Origin: Ophiura sarsii
Lineage: Eukaryota; Echinodermata; Ophiuroidea; Amphilepidida; Ophiuridae
Reading direction: 5' to 3'
NCBI GenBank assembly: GCA_035610835.1
Contig: CM069445.1
Location: 40,190,656-40,254,655 of the forward strand
DNA length: 64,000 nucleotides
The translations under genes were made by a program, and so were the position numbers. This document shows, one piece after another, positions 38,468 to 50,685 of this stretch (positions are counted from its first letter, which is position 1; each line of letters opens with the position of its first letter). The notes under the pieces are model-generated. The model was not told the origin of the DNA. It was given only the letters and a program-made list of their open reading frames with translations, and did not search any database.

Positions 38468-38664
38468 AGGCAGACTACCTTTCCCAACTTCCAAGGTCTA
38501 TCTCAAGGATTACTGAACCAATACTAGGCATTTTTGAACTTATTTCAATGCATTTCTCATGATGATTCCAAATATGGTAATGAAATTCAATAATTTTGAC
38601 ATTTGAAACATTTTGTGAAATTTTGGAATGTCGTCTGCAGACGCACGCCGCACGGAAAGTGTTA
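38468..38664 (+). mobile_element. TTAA-type MITE, copy 5 (5' truncated)
   Basis: Lacks the first 50 or so bases but keeps CCAAGGTCTATCTCAAGGAT through CACGGAAAGTGTTA. Confidence 0.82.
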
Positions 38665-39399
38665 GCTTTGATGGTTTTGACTGGTTTTGTTACAAAAGCA
38701 CAATTTAGTCAGTATTTTTTTTGGCAGGTGTTCTACGTAACTCCCTAATCTAAAGCAATCAAGACCCCTTTTTTCAGCTTTGATGTTGATACCTTGTTCT
38801 GGGGAGAAACAACAAAACACCATTTCTTACTGAGCATCATTTTTGTTGGAAAAAGATCCCCAGACTCCTAGGCTATTCTTTGTGTGCCAATATTTGCAAC
38901 ATTTTTAGTCAAAGTATCTTTGATGAAAGTTTTGATTCAACCTCATCACTCAAAGACCTATTTTTGGTCATTTTGACATGACAATCCGTTACCCAAAGTC
39001 CCTATGATTTCCCAATCGCTGTAACCAATATATATCTGCACTCAATTAACTTATGTATTTACCTCCAAACTTAAGTAGGTATTCCCATTTTTAAGAACAA
39101 CAGTTTTTGTAACATTTTCCTACTAACCCTTTACAACACCAAACACCACAAATCCCAACAACTATCCTACTCTATTTGGCTTTCTCTGGACAGTGATGTA
39201 ACTTAACCCAGCATGTGTCCGTTCGGACCGACCATGTTTAAACTGACAAACAAACCGGCGCATCATTTACGCATGGGTATGTACCATTATAATACTTGTG
39301 ATATCATGATGCCGTTCACCTCCTAACAGTGCGTGTAACATTATATTTTGGTGTAAAACCACCAAAGATAGTCACTAGATAGTCAGCATAGAGTCACAG

Positions 39400-39884
39400 G
39401 AAATCGTAATAGCGCCCTCGTATTTTATAACAGCATAAACTCCTAAGGCTGAAAAGCAATATATTGAGGGGGCACTTTGTCTGTCCAAATCCAATCAGAC
39501 TCCAATCTCCAATATCGCCCACGCCTAACTGTTGCTTTTTGTTTACTAAGTGATTGATTCAATTCATTCATCATTGCTCATCACCCGTCGGTTTGATTTG
39601 TGAAACGTGAAGATGGAATTCTGTCAACCGAAGATGGAAAACTTGTCGCCGTGAAATATCAAAAGACCAGCATCAACATGTAGTCGACTTATATTTAAGT
39701 ATCTTTGAAAATGTTCTTGACATAAAAGTGATTTTATCAGGGTAAAATTCCTCGTTGATCTTGTGACAGGAGGAGCGAGAGAGGAGGTTTAATTGGGAAC
39801 TCACTGTGTGCACCTGTGTTCACGCACGGCACGGCCTTCGCATGCCGTAGCCGTTCGCGACCGCTGACTCATTGACGGGAAATT
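39400..39884 (+). promoter_or_regulatory. probable CELSR 5' UTR and upstream region
   Basis: The 120 bases before the start are GC- and CpG-richer than the surroundings (CGCACGGCACGGCCTTCGC). A TGACTCA (AP-1-like) lies at 39865-39871. No TATA box is evident. The exact transcription start cannot be read. Confidence 0.35.
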
Positions 39885-42822
39885 ATGCCGGCGGAAAGGA
39901 GCGTCAAGTGCCTGTTGTTACGGGCTTACTTGATCGCGAATCTGTTTTTAATATCCAATGTTTGTGCATCTTACATCGCTAATATTCCGCTTGTCACACG
40001 GCCAGAAACAGCGATATTTAATGCAAGTTTAGGATCTACAGAGTGGCTGTATAATATTCAAGGTTCCCTAACCTCAAAACAAGCACAACATTTGACCAAA
40101 GTGGACTCGAAGAGCGGCGTTTTAAAATTACACAAGGGAATAGAAGACTGCCATTTTCTTCATGAGAACCCTTTTACTGTCTTTATAGAGGCAAGACAGA
40201 GAACTAGAAATGGTGAACCAATTTCATCAAATCAATTATACACAGTTATACCTGTATCTGTCTATGTGCACGGTGAGAATTGTAAATTAAAACATCGAAA
40301 GAAAAAACTAAGCAAAGATGATGAAAAGAGGAGAAAAGAGTTGGAGAAACAAGAGGAGAATAAGATGGTTTTGGGAGTCGGTCCCCATCAGAGATTATGG
40401 GCAGATTTCACTGTGGGAAGTTGCTGGGAACCAAAACAATCCATTTTAACATTGAATAATTTTGTCCCTAGCTCTGCCCAACAATGTATCTCTTCATTCT
40501 CGATGAAAAATAACAGTATAGAACTCAGAGTGACGGACTCGTCAACAGGTGCAATCGGTTTCTCGAACTTGTTCTGTTTTAATAAACCCGATGAACAGAT
40601 GGTTATTTTAACTTTACAACTCGATCCAATCTGTTCGCAAGGATCATACAGGTTACAAGACGAGGACTACAATGGCAACATTCCTATTCAAATCAGATTT
40701 AGAGTAGAAAATCCACCAAAAATCCATAATGTCAAGGATGAGGGCGCTATTCTGCAAGACAAATCAACGATGGAGAGTAAGAAGAGAGTACGAAGGGGAT
40801 CCAGGACGGTTAATCGTTCTCCAAGTTTTCCCCAAGGTCAATACTTGGTCAACGTGCCGGAGGAGGAGGAAGCAGGTTACATCGTGGAGACGGTGGCTGC
40901 GACTGATCCAGACCCTTCTTCCTCTCCATCTGGCACCCTGACCTATACCATGACGGCTGAAAGAGATGCTAGAAGCAGAAGCATGTTCAACATCAATTCA
41001 GAGACCGGTTTGGTGACTACATCGCAGCGACTCGACAGGGAGACTATATCGGAACATTTGCTGAGGGTAACTGTGACAGATCACGGAACACCGCCCAGAT
41101 CTTCATATGCTTACCTTCAGGTAACCGTGCAAGATATCAATGACCATGCACCAGAGTTTGAAGTAAGCGAATACGCAATCTCCATTGAAGAGAATCAAAA
41201 TTCAGGTACAACCGTCACAGAAGTTTATGCCACTGACGATGACGACGGCTTGAACTCGGATATCAGATATAGTATTTTGAATTCTGCTGCACCAAATGAT
41301 GTATTTGCGATCAATTCAAGATCTGGTTCTATTACAACTCGGACAAGGTTAGATCGCGAGAAGCTTTCCCAGTATACTTTGATTATAAATGCTGTTGATC
41401 TGGGCACCAATCCAGGGCAACTCAACTCAACAACACGGATCCTGATAGCTGTCGAAGATATTAACGATAACTATCCTCAGTTCTCAAAACGGAATTATGA
41501 AGTTGGCATCTCTGAAGATTCCAGTCCTAATAGAGTCATTGAAAGTATAATTGCAACCGACGCAGACTCCGGTGAAAATGCCCAGCTCAGATATAGTATG
41601 GTTGGTGGAAATTCCCAAGGACATTTCAATATCGATGCGTATAATGGAGAAATCATGCTTCTTTCAAATTTGGATTACGAATCATCGAATAATTATCGAT
41701 TGGTTGTGCGTGCTCAAGATGGAGGGCGCCCTTCGAAGTCAAACACAACCTATGTTATTGTGACAGTCATCGATGTTAATGATAACGCACCACGATTCCC
41801 TACAAATTTGTATCCAGTGTCTGTCCGCGAAGATGTCCGTCTCGGTTCCCCCATCGCCCTTTTGACAGCATTTGACGCAGACGGTGGTGAGTTTAGACGC
41901 CTCACATACTCCATCGTGATGCAACCGGATCATGCCGACACTTTTCCATTTGAAATTGAGGAAGATTCAGGACAGTTGACCAACTCGCTTTTGCTGGATC
42001 GTGAATTGCAAGATACCTATGATTTCCACGTTCTTGCGAGTGATCAAGGGGTTCCACCCAAGACTGCAAGTACAGAGGTTCGAGTCATTCTTATCGATGT
42101 TAACGACAACGCTCCCATATTCACCCAAAGTGAATATTATGGTAAAGTTGACGAAGATGCTCCGCAGGGGACGAGTGTTATTGACCTAAAGGCAGTAGAT
42201 CCAGACATAGGAAACTCTGTTTCGTATCAGATTACCAACGGCAATGTACGTAACCGATTTAGTATTATCAGTCAGTTTGGTCGCGGAACCATATCCGTCG
42301 CTCTTCCGCTGGACTACAAACAAGAACCCCGATTTGTCTTGACCGTCACTGCCTCGGACAACCATTACTCAAGCTCTTGTTTAGTTCACGTCAATATCAC
42401 CGATACTAACACCTATCGGCCTGTATTCGACCAGTCGCCGTATAACGCGTTCATATCTGAGAGCGTATCAGTAGGCCACATGGTTGTACAAGTCCATGCT
42501 ACGGACGGCGACAGTGGAGAGAATGCCCGGATTACATATACCATGGATAACCTTGCCGAATTTGAGATCAACCAAGACACTGGAGAGATCTTTTCCACAT
42601 TGCCACTTGATCGCGAAACTAAACCGAGTTACACCATTCATGTGACCGCGACCGATAATGGTTTGGAGCCACAGTTGGACACTACGGAGGTTGAGATCTT
42701 TTTGACGGATGTCAACGATAACATTCCGGTGTTTACTCAAGATCATTACTACGCGGAAGTGAGCGAGTCCGTTAACACCGCCACCAGTGTCATACAGATA
42801 CGTGCAGACGATGAGGATGATG
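39885..42822 (+). CDS. CELSR: CELSR exon 1: signal peptide to cadherin repeat 7 (part)
   Basis: ATG at 39885 is set by an in-frame TGA at 39873-39875. Residues 8-29 form a hydrophobic signal peptide (LLLRAYLIANLFLISNVCAS). Residues 30-300 are an N-terminal region with a basic stretch near 140-160 (KHRKKKLSKDDEKRRKE). KKRVRR at 299-304 is a furin-type site. Cadherin repeats: EC1 about 314-422 (DINDHAPEF), EC2 to 531 (DINDNYPQF), EC3 to 636 (DVNDNAPRF), EC4 to 744 (DVNDNAPIF), EC5 to 846 (DTNTYRPVF, linker calcium motif changed as in CELSR), EC6 to 948 (DVNDNIPVF), EC7 begins 949. Donor GTAAGA at 42823. A run of 21 G starts 21 bases into the intron. Confidence 0.95.
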
Positions 42823-45800
42823 GTAAGATTTAAATCTTTGTTCGGGGGGGGGGGGGGGGGGGGGTACAGATTACTGTATTCGCAAAGGGTTGTCATTCCA
42901 AATTGAGCATAGTAGTTATAGTCAAATTAATAATTGAACGAACAATACGCACGCAGCACAAAGATAGTCATGCCCGAAATTATCATGCTTATGGTTGTGC
43001 GCCCTTCACGCAATGTACGCAACACGCTGATTCAATGTGTTCGTTCAATTATAAATCTGACTATAGTGGTACTGGTTATTCGTTACGAGCGCAATGGCAA
43101 CATAGCCGGAAAGCGTAGACGACTCTCAATATAAGTTTAAGGGTCATTATTCTGAACTATAAGTATAATAATTACTAACTAGACCATACCCCTAAATCCA
43201 TTTCAGAATTATGAAATTATTATGGAATAGCAGCTTTTGAAAAAATATCACCCTTCAGAATAACGAGCTGACATGGGTATGGGGAACAACGATCTGGCGG
43301 GCATGTTATGTGTCTAAATTATTAGAGAAGAACCCAGGGAATGAAAATAAGGAAACCATGCCAAAACATTTGATGAGGGATAATTCATAGACCTGTATAG
43401 GTATGTGCCAGTGGCGTAGCCAGAGGGGGGGGGGACATGCAAAATAGTTAAATATCGGCAAAGTGCGAAAAAATAATTTCACAAAAATGACCACTTTTAC
43501 AGTACTTGTATCGCGGCTCAACCATGGGGGACCAATTGCCATATCGCCCGGTCTTAATTATTCCTTTGTACCTTGCCCACGCGGCTCAACCAGGGGGGAC
43601 CAATTGCCATATCGCCCGGTCTTAATTATCCCGTTATATCTTGCCCACGCGGCTCAACCATGGGGGACCAATTGCCATACCGCCCGGTCTTAATTATTCC
43701 TTTGTACCTTGCCCACGCGGCTCAACCAGGGGGGACCAATTGCCATATCGCCCGGTCTTAATTATCCCTTTGTATCTTGCCCACGCGGCTCAACCAGGGG
43801 GGACCAATTGCCATATCGCCCGGTCTTAATTATTCCTTTGTATCTTGCCCACGCGGCTCAACCAGGGGGGACCAATTGCCATATCGCCCGGTCTTAATTA
43901 TTCCTTTGTATCTTGCCCACGCGGCTCAACCAGGGGGGACCAATTGCCATATCGCCCGGTCTTAATTATCCCTTTGTATCTTGCCCACGCGGCTTAACCA
44001 GGGGGGACCAATTGCCATATCGCCCGGTCTTAATTATTCCTTTGTATCTTGCCCACGCGGCTCAACCAGGGGGGACCAATTGCCATATCGCCCGGTCTTA
44101 ATTATTCCTTTGTATCTTGCCCACGCGGCTCAACCAGGGGGGACCAATTGCCATATCGCCCGGTCTTAATTATTCCTTTGTGTCTTGCCCACGCGGCTCA
44201 ACCAGGGGGGACCAATTGCCATATCGCCCGGTCTTTGATTATCCTTTATTTTATATATATTAATTGAAGTTACCAATTGTTCTACTGCATGATGTAGTGG
44301 ATGGCATATATTGTAATTTTAAGGAGAAATTTTTAAAAAGTCAGGGATTTAAATCCCAATTATTCTCTTTAATATAAGAAATATTTATAAATGGTAAAAG
44401 AAAGTTATTCAATTTATTATGAAGTCAAAAGAAATGTATTACTGCTTCATCCTATAATTGGTATTATATTAATTAGGCCAACTCATTTAGAGTTCAACTA
44501 GTTAATTACCGTGCAAAAATCAATTTTCTGAAACTATCACTTGATAAGATTTCATCGGTGGTAGGGCTGTTGGCCATTTAACCATTCCCCTCAGATTTGA
44601 TTATTTTATATTTCAAATTGATGATTTACAAATTGAATAACATTGAAAGAAAGCATTGATAAATTAGGCCAAGTTTATTTAAAAGTTATAACCATCTTTT
44701 AAAATAATTGGAATTCTGTTGAGCTGTTCTCTAAGTTTATGTCCCTTAGGTATATCACTAGGACCCCCAATTATGGTTTGATAATTGTGTATTATTATCC
44801 TTTTTTGTACTCGTATCCTTTGTATGGCCAAACATTTAAAAATATTTATCAATGTAATTATTGTAGTATAAGGGCTGATGCCCCTGCTAAATTAAGTATC
44901 AACTATTCAACTTATGTAAATATAGTTGTATAATAAAATCTAATTAGTATGGAGCCTCAGGGCTATATATGATTTATTTGTCGATTTTTCTTCCAAACTC
45001 GCGATCAGTTAAAAACCTGGGTTATGGGTTAGGATGAATGTCATAACAAATGTCTATAATTTATCTGTCAAATTCTACAGGTGCCAACAGCCAAATTTCA
45101 TACACCTTCAGTAATGGGCATGATGGCAATGGGGCTTTCATCATTGATGAGAGTTCAGGGGTCATACGCACCGCTCAAAGACTTGATCGCGAGCAGAAGG
45201 AAACATACCAATTGGTGGCGTACGCCCTGGATGGAGGCAGACCAATGCAAGAAACTTCAGTGGACATCACCATCACAATCCTAGACGAAAACGACAACCC
45301 ACCGGTATTCCCGAAAGACGAAATTGATGTGTACGTCGAAGAAAACCGAGGCCGTGGTGAACCGGTGTCTACGATCACCGCTCACGACCCCGATGACGGC
45401 TACAACGCCATGGTGCACTACTCACTGGTGGACGGCGATATGGACTTGTTTGAAATCGACAGTATGACTGGAACGCTCATAACTTTACTGGAATTTGATT
45501 ACGAAGAGCGTAGCGAGTACTACGTGAAAGTCCGAGCCACGTCGGTGATATTCTTCAACGATGCCATAGTGTTCATCCACATTTTGGATCAAAACGACAA
45601 CAGTCCGGTGCTGAATAACTTCGACATCTATTTCAACAACTACGAAGGCCATTTCCCCGATGGAGACATCGGGCAGGTACCTGCCTATGACCCTGACGTT
45701 TCAGACAGTCTGACGTATTCCGTGAAAAGCGCAAATCGTATGGATCATTTGATGCTTAATAGGACCTCTGGAGGCATAAAGTTAAACCCGATCTTGGAGG

Positions 45801-45845
45801 GTACGGATATTCCGCAGATCATACCATTCTATGTAGAGGTGTCAG
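39885..45845 (+). CDS. CELSR: CELSR/Flamingo atypical cadherin, 5' two exons (3' part off window)
   Basis: Exons 39885-42822 and 45081-45845 join in phase 1 to 1,234 codons and leave in phase 1. Product: signal peptide, N-terminal region, furin-like site, nine cadherin repeats. Family knowledge: CELSR/Flamingo proteins are core planar-cell-polarity adhesion GPCRs at cell junctions. The assignment rests on CELSR-specific text, especially EC5 (YQITNGNVRNRFSI, LPLDYKQEPRF, NITDTNTYRPVF) and EC9 (SPVLNNFDIYFNNY, PAYDPDVSDSLTY), which ordinary protocadherins and Fat lack. The EGF, laminin G, GAIN and 7TM parts are expected downstream and are not in the window. Neighbour PH-ARP is in the same direction with no evident link. 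Confidence 0.95.
42844..42864 (+). repeat. G21 homopolymer near CELSR donor
   Basis: 21 consecutive G just inside intron 1. Confidence 0.9.
43514..44236 (+). repeat. 68-bp satellite, 11 copies, in CELSR intron 1
   Basis: Units begin CGGCTCAACCAGGGGGGACC every 68 bp from 43514 to 44194, the last one cut after the GGTCTT. The units are nearly identical. As 68 is not a multiple of 3, overlapping 62-codon ORFs are artefacts. Confidence 0.97.
44240..45080. other. CELSR intron 1, right part, no feature seen
   Basis: AT-rich, only short chance ORFs. Confidence 0.6.
45081..45845 (+). CDS. CELSR: CELSR exon 2: cadherin repeats 7 (rest), 8 and 9
   Basis: 255 codons, acceptor TTCTACAG (45073-45080), donor GTAAGA at 45846, phase 1 at both ends. 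It completes EC7 (ISYTFSNGHDGNGAF... DENDNPPVF), EC8 (DQNDNSPVLNNF) and EC9 (YDPDVSDSLTYSV), matching the ends of the cadherin array in vertebrate CELSR. The ATG at 45050 in the intron is not a start. Confidence 0.94.
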
Positions 45846-46529
45846 GTAAGAACTGTTCATAATTTATCCTAATTATAACGACGTCATTTAGTCCATCGTT
45901 TCTCTTTCTGTGTCACCAGGGTACACGTTGCACACCATGGTTCATTTATTTTTACCAGCTCACGACCAGTTGCAGGGTCTTGGTTTATAAATATTTCTGA
46001 ATACTGCTGCTTTCAAATAGGTTGCATACAAGTAGGGTGTATGGTGCCAAAATAACCCCCCCCCCTGTTTTCCAAACAACTTGCTGTAAGTGAAAAAAAT
46101 CCCAACCCTGTTACATGCCAATAGATTGAGAAGAAGTCCACACATAAAATCTGTTGTTTTTTAAAACAATTTGTTGCCCATTTTTTAGATTTTTTGAAAA
46201 GTGTTGAAAATGTACCAACATTTGCACGAAAAATAGCTGACCAACCGACCGACCTTAATTGTGAGGTCCAAAAATTCATAGAACAGGAGTGTTTCCACTG
46301 CCTAAATCTGTTTGATAAATGTATTGCCATAAATTGGCATAAAACTATTATTTGTAAAACAATACGGGACTCGCTACAATTTTGCCAACATATGTGACGT
46401 GTTCTACGGAAACCAGACGGAATGGGGCAGAGCTCCAAACTGAGAAATAGCCCAAACCCTAATTGGGGTGATTTTTTGGGAATTTGATTTTCTTGTAAAT
46501 AATTGATCTTTAGAGTGTTTATAACATTA

Positions 46530-46674
46530 TTTAATCTGAAACTTTCACAAGAAAGTTTCAGATTAAAAAATCAAACCAACAACAACAACAAAATTTCAAT
46601 TTTTATTTTTTTATTATTTGTAAAGTACATTGTAACTGAGACTGATATAACTAATTTAGTTATATTAGTCTCAG
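46530..46674. repeat. two adjacent perfect or near-perfect hairpins
   Basis: Hairpin 1: 17-bp arms 46530-46546 and 46551-46567, loop ACAA (TTAATCTGAAACTTTC). Hairpin 2: 46636-46674, 19-bp arms with one mismatch, CTGAGACT...AGTCTCAG. Confidence 0.9.
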
Positions 46675-48543
46675 ATTATAAGTTTGTAAGTACATCTTTA
46701 AAAATCGATATCTCAGTTTGGAGTTTTCATAAAGACTAACTTGAAAATGATCTAACTCTGCTTTGGGAAGTCCGATTAAAAAAAGAAAGTACCATTGTAA
46801 AGTTGAAGATCTCTTTAATAATCAATTACTAACTCAATTTTGATATCTTGCCCAATTGTGTCTGGTTTCGGTAGAACAAGTCACCTACATTTAAAAGAAA
46901 ACCCCCAAAACATTTGTGGATTTGCAGGTGGAAAAAAAAAATTCCAAGAAGTAAAAAAAAATGCCAGAAAAAAGCTGGATTTCCCTTCATTAAAATAATT
47001 TATTTCTTTAATTGGACAAACTAAATTTCCCTCCAAAATTTCACACATTTCCCAGGAATGTAATTCCCCATTTTTCCAGGCCTAGGCTAGGACTGGATTT
47101 GTGAAAAAAAGTGTAGATAATTATTTAATGGCTCACCGGCAGAAAATGAAAAATACAGGTACAATTGTCTTCAAAATTTATAAATCTAGGCTTCATTTTC
47201 AATTTACAAGTCACTTTTGGAACATCCCTACTGAAATGTTAGTCCCCTCTACTACATGTACACATAACAAAAGCATTAGCAGACACAAAACTTGGGAGTA
47301 GCATGATTTGTTTTGTCATAAGTTTTTACGCCAAATGAATAAGTATGTATTTCCTCTATCTTCATCCCTGAGCTCAAGTACTTCTTCAAGTGTGCTATTG
47401 CTGTCAGGACAAAAGAATTTGTTTTCCTTGGTTGACCCAAGAATAACCCATGATGACCTTTTATAATCTAGCAGAATTATTAATATCTCCAAAAGATGTA
47501 ACAGTCTCATGTTTGCTTGTGTGGGAACCCAGCGGGGTCTCCAAGGTGATGGGCATCGTTGCTGGCTTCATCACGAGGAGTGGAGAATGGTGCGCCCGTG
47601 GTGATTCATGCCCGTTGGAGAGATTTAAGAATTAGGAGAAATATCATTTAATTTGAGAGGTTGTTTTTAAAATTTGATAATTTTGTTTTGTCTATTTTGT
47701 GTTTGTTCTGTTTGATGTTGTTGCATTTCAGATTAAAGCTAGGGAAATACTTCTGACAGCTTCATGTTATAAAGTCAGCTTTTATTAACAAAATTGCTGT
47801 AAATTTGACATTTTCTTCCCACATTAACTTTCCACACTCTTCGTCCACCATGCATTTGATGAAAACAAAAATGCTTGAATATATTTTCAAAAGTTTTAGT
47901 AGTCGAACACACAATCATGAATTAATCAATGCAGTATTAAAAAATGTTTAAATTTCACAGAATATGAAAAATATGCACATAAAAATAAGAACTTTATTTT
48001 AGGTATTCAAAATGTAAGTTTGTCAAAATATGGTTGTTAATTATCATTAACTAATTTAAGCATACTTTTTACTCATAGTTATGACCAGCAAAATGTAAAG
48101 GGCTCTGTCTGCACTAATAACAGCTTACAAAAAGCACATTTGAAGGAAAATAAAATCTAGATTTTCTTGGACAAAAGTCCTTATGATGTGGAGGAACTGG
48201 TAACAGTGAGGTTTATTATAGTAAACAACATTTGTGACCAGTCAGTGAAGTGCCCTGTGCAAAAGCTCTGCCACTCAACTATTTGACAAGGTGAAAAATG
48301 TGCCCCCAATTACTAAGTAATTAGTATAGTCGGTAGATTATATCGTATATTTCAGTCTTCTAAATTGCTTTCGTAATTTCTAAAATGTTTTGATTTCAAA
48401 TTCAACCGCATTGAAATGAAGGGGTAACAAAAAACTAAGTAAACAAGACAGAAAATTCAAGAGAACCAAGTAGTTAAGTTTGACCTCCTATGAAGGTGAA
48501 TGGCCAGTCAGGCACTTGGTGAATTATTTTAAGCAATAAGAGA

Positions 48544-49005
48544 GCACCACACCAAATCAATGCGCAATTCGTGTAATCCTATAATAGTTCCGGAAAAGCA
48601 CGAAGACTAGGCTTGTAAATGTGAAGTTTTCGGGCAATTTGTTTCTCCGGGGATGGTATGTTTGTATTTAAATGAACGAGTGGGACCTATCCGTTGCACC
48701 TACAATGATAAAATACGATATTTTAATTTATCGACCTAAATAGTGCCCGGGGAGTAAGCACCTGCCTAAATGGTGAACAGGCATGCCAGAAAACGTGAAA
48801 AAGTGAGGGCGTTGTGTGCAGGTCCGTAGCGGAAAATTTAGCTTAATAACCCCTCATGAAACAAGGCTTAAATTAAAGTTGAGATGTTACTGAAAATGGT
48901 CATAGGTGACAAGTATGCAATAAATGTAACCGGAGGGTAGAAAAGGTGTCTTGAAATATGGCACTTTTACACGTATTTCAATGAGAAAGATATTTGGTGT
49001 GGTGC
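48544..49005 (+). mobile_element. MITE with CACCACACCAAAT ends, copy 1
   Basis: GCACCACACCAAAT at 48544-48557 and ATTTGGTGTGGTGC at 48992-49005. Second copy at 50007-50529. 462 bp, no coding. Confidence 0.85.
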
Positions 49006-50006
49006 GCCCTTTAACGCACAGTGACGCACAATGGCCATTTCCAATAAAACCGAGTTTTGAAGTGGAAGGTGGGTTCAAATCGCTTAAATACGCCTTGATT
49101 TACATTCAAAACACCATTTATATCAATGTCGGACGTTAATATCAAGAAGTTTACATGATTTTCTCGAGAAATAGCCAAAAAAATGCCTCTAAAGCTCCAA
49201 ATTTAGAGTCAAATGGCTACGCGTCTGTTTTGCGATTTTATAGATAGAGGGTCACGTTACCCTTGGCTAGAAGTCCCCAACGTGCAAGAATACTCCCTCT
49301 TAGGTCTATATCAAGTAACTTGCATCTCAGTTAAAGAGTTAATTATCTCATTTTCAAGTTCAAAGCTTTATTTAGAGTTTATCACTCTCATGTAGGTCAA
49401 CGTTTTGTCAAAATTCATATTTGGCCCCATATTGGCTCAGAAAAGAGCAACAAATCGTTAAAATTGTACATTCAATGCTTAACACAATACCCTAGGGGTA
49501 ATATCGTGACAAAAATGTAATTGCGAGTTTGCTTACTAGGTAATCATGATACTCTAAGTAAACAAATGGCTTTTAGAAGCTTTATTGTCCTACAAATACG
49601 GGGGTCTTTTACCCCCCCCCCCCTACATAATTTAACCATTAATGGCATACAGGTATCTCTGCAATGAATACGGAGTAATATAGTGATTATATGATTAAGT
49701 TATCATGTTTGTCGATAATTAAATGTGTCATGTATGCTATTAACATATATATTATACAATGTAAACAATGAAAAATCAAAAAATACACGTTTTCGTCATG
49801 AAAGCAGACTTTAAATGTAACAATTTTGGGCAAAAAATGGCCAAAAAGTGAGAAAAATTGGGTATTTTGGGTATAGTGTAAAATCTATTTTGTGACATAA
49901 TTCCAGTTAGGAGTAGAATTTGAATTTTTTGAGTGACACTTTTTCATAATGCTATATGATGATTCCAAAAATGCCAAAAAAATAATTAAGATTTTTGTTA
50001 AAGAGA

Positions 50007-50529
50007 GCACCACACCAAATCAATGCGCAATTCGTGTAATCCTATAATTACATTGTCACAGGTTTTTACTGAACAACAGTTCCAAGGACGACCGATGATG
50101 ATGATAATAGTTCCGGAAAAGCACGAAGACTAGGCTTGTAAATGTGAAGTTTTCGGGCAATTTGTTTCTCCGGGGATGGTATGTTTGTATTTAAATGAAC
50201 GAGTGGGACCTATCCGTTGCACCTACAATGATAAAATACGATATTTTTAATTTATCGACCTAAATAGTGCCCGGGGCGTAAGCACCTGCCTAAATGGTGA
50301 ACAGGCATGCCAGAAAATGTGAAAAAGTGAGGGCGTTGTGTGCAGGTCCGTAGCGGAAAATTTAGCTTAATAACCCCTCATGAAACAAGGCTTAAATTAA
50401 AGTTGAGATGTTACTGAAAATGGTCATAGGTGACAAGTATGCAATAAATGTAACCGGAGGGTAGAAAAGGTGTCTTGAAATATGGCACTTTTACACGTAT
50501 TTCAATGAGAAAGATATTTGGTGTGGTGC
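50007..50529 (+). mobile_element. MITE with CACCACACCAAAT ends, copy 2
   Basis: Same as copy 1 over nearly its whole length but with about 60 extra bases near 50049-50108; this stretch begins and ends with ATAAT-like text, so copy 1 probably lost it. Confidence 0.85.
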
Positions 50530-50685
50530 GCCCATAAATGTTGTGATAAGTCACCAAAATTTAAAGGTGCATGGTCCAATCCGTCCCCCAACAGTTTCTC
50601 ATCAGAGTCCATATTTTTTCATTATCCTTGCAAAGTGTTTCCTTCTAAAGGAAAAAAGTTGTGATTTATCCCACAGATTTATCAC

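Larger units (their letters stand above)
34210..39884. other. intergenic region between PH-ARP and CELSR
   Basis: No coding gene supported. Contains MITEs (listed), a degenerate repeat at 37740-38270, and the upstream region of CELSR. The short ORFs lack known domains. Confidence 0.6.

Noticed and set aside
42468..42896. 142-codon minus-strand ORF
   Set aside because: Shadow of CELSR exon 1 extended through the G run.
43573..44267. Series of 62-72-codon ORFs
   Set aside because: Produced by the 68-bp satellite in shifting frames.
46013..46438. 141-codon minus-strand ORF
   Set aside because: No domain, lies in repeat-like intron DNA with the GACCGACC motif, and overlaps other chance ORFs.
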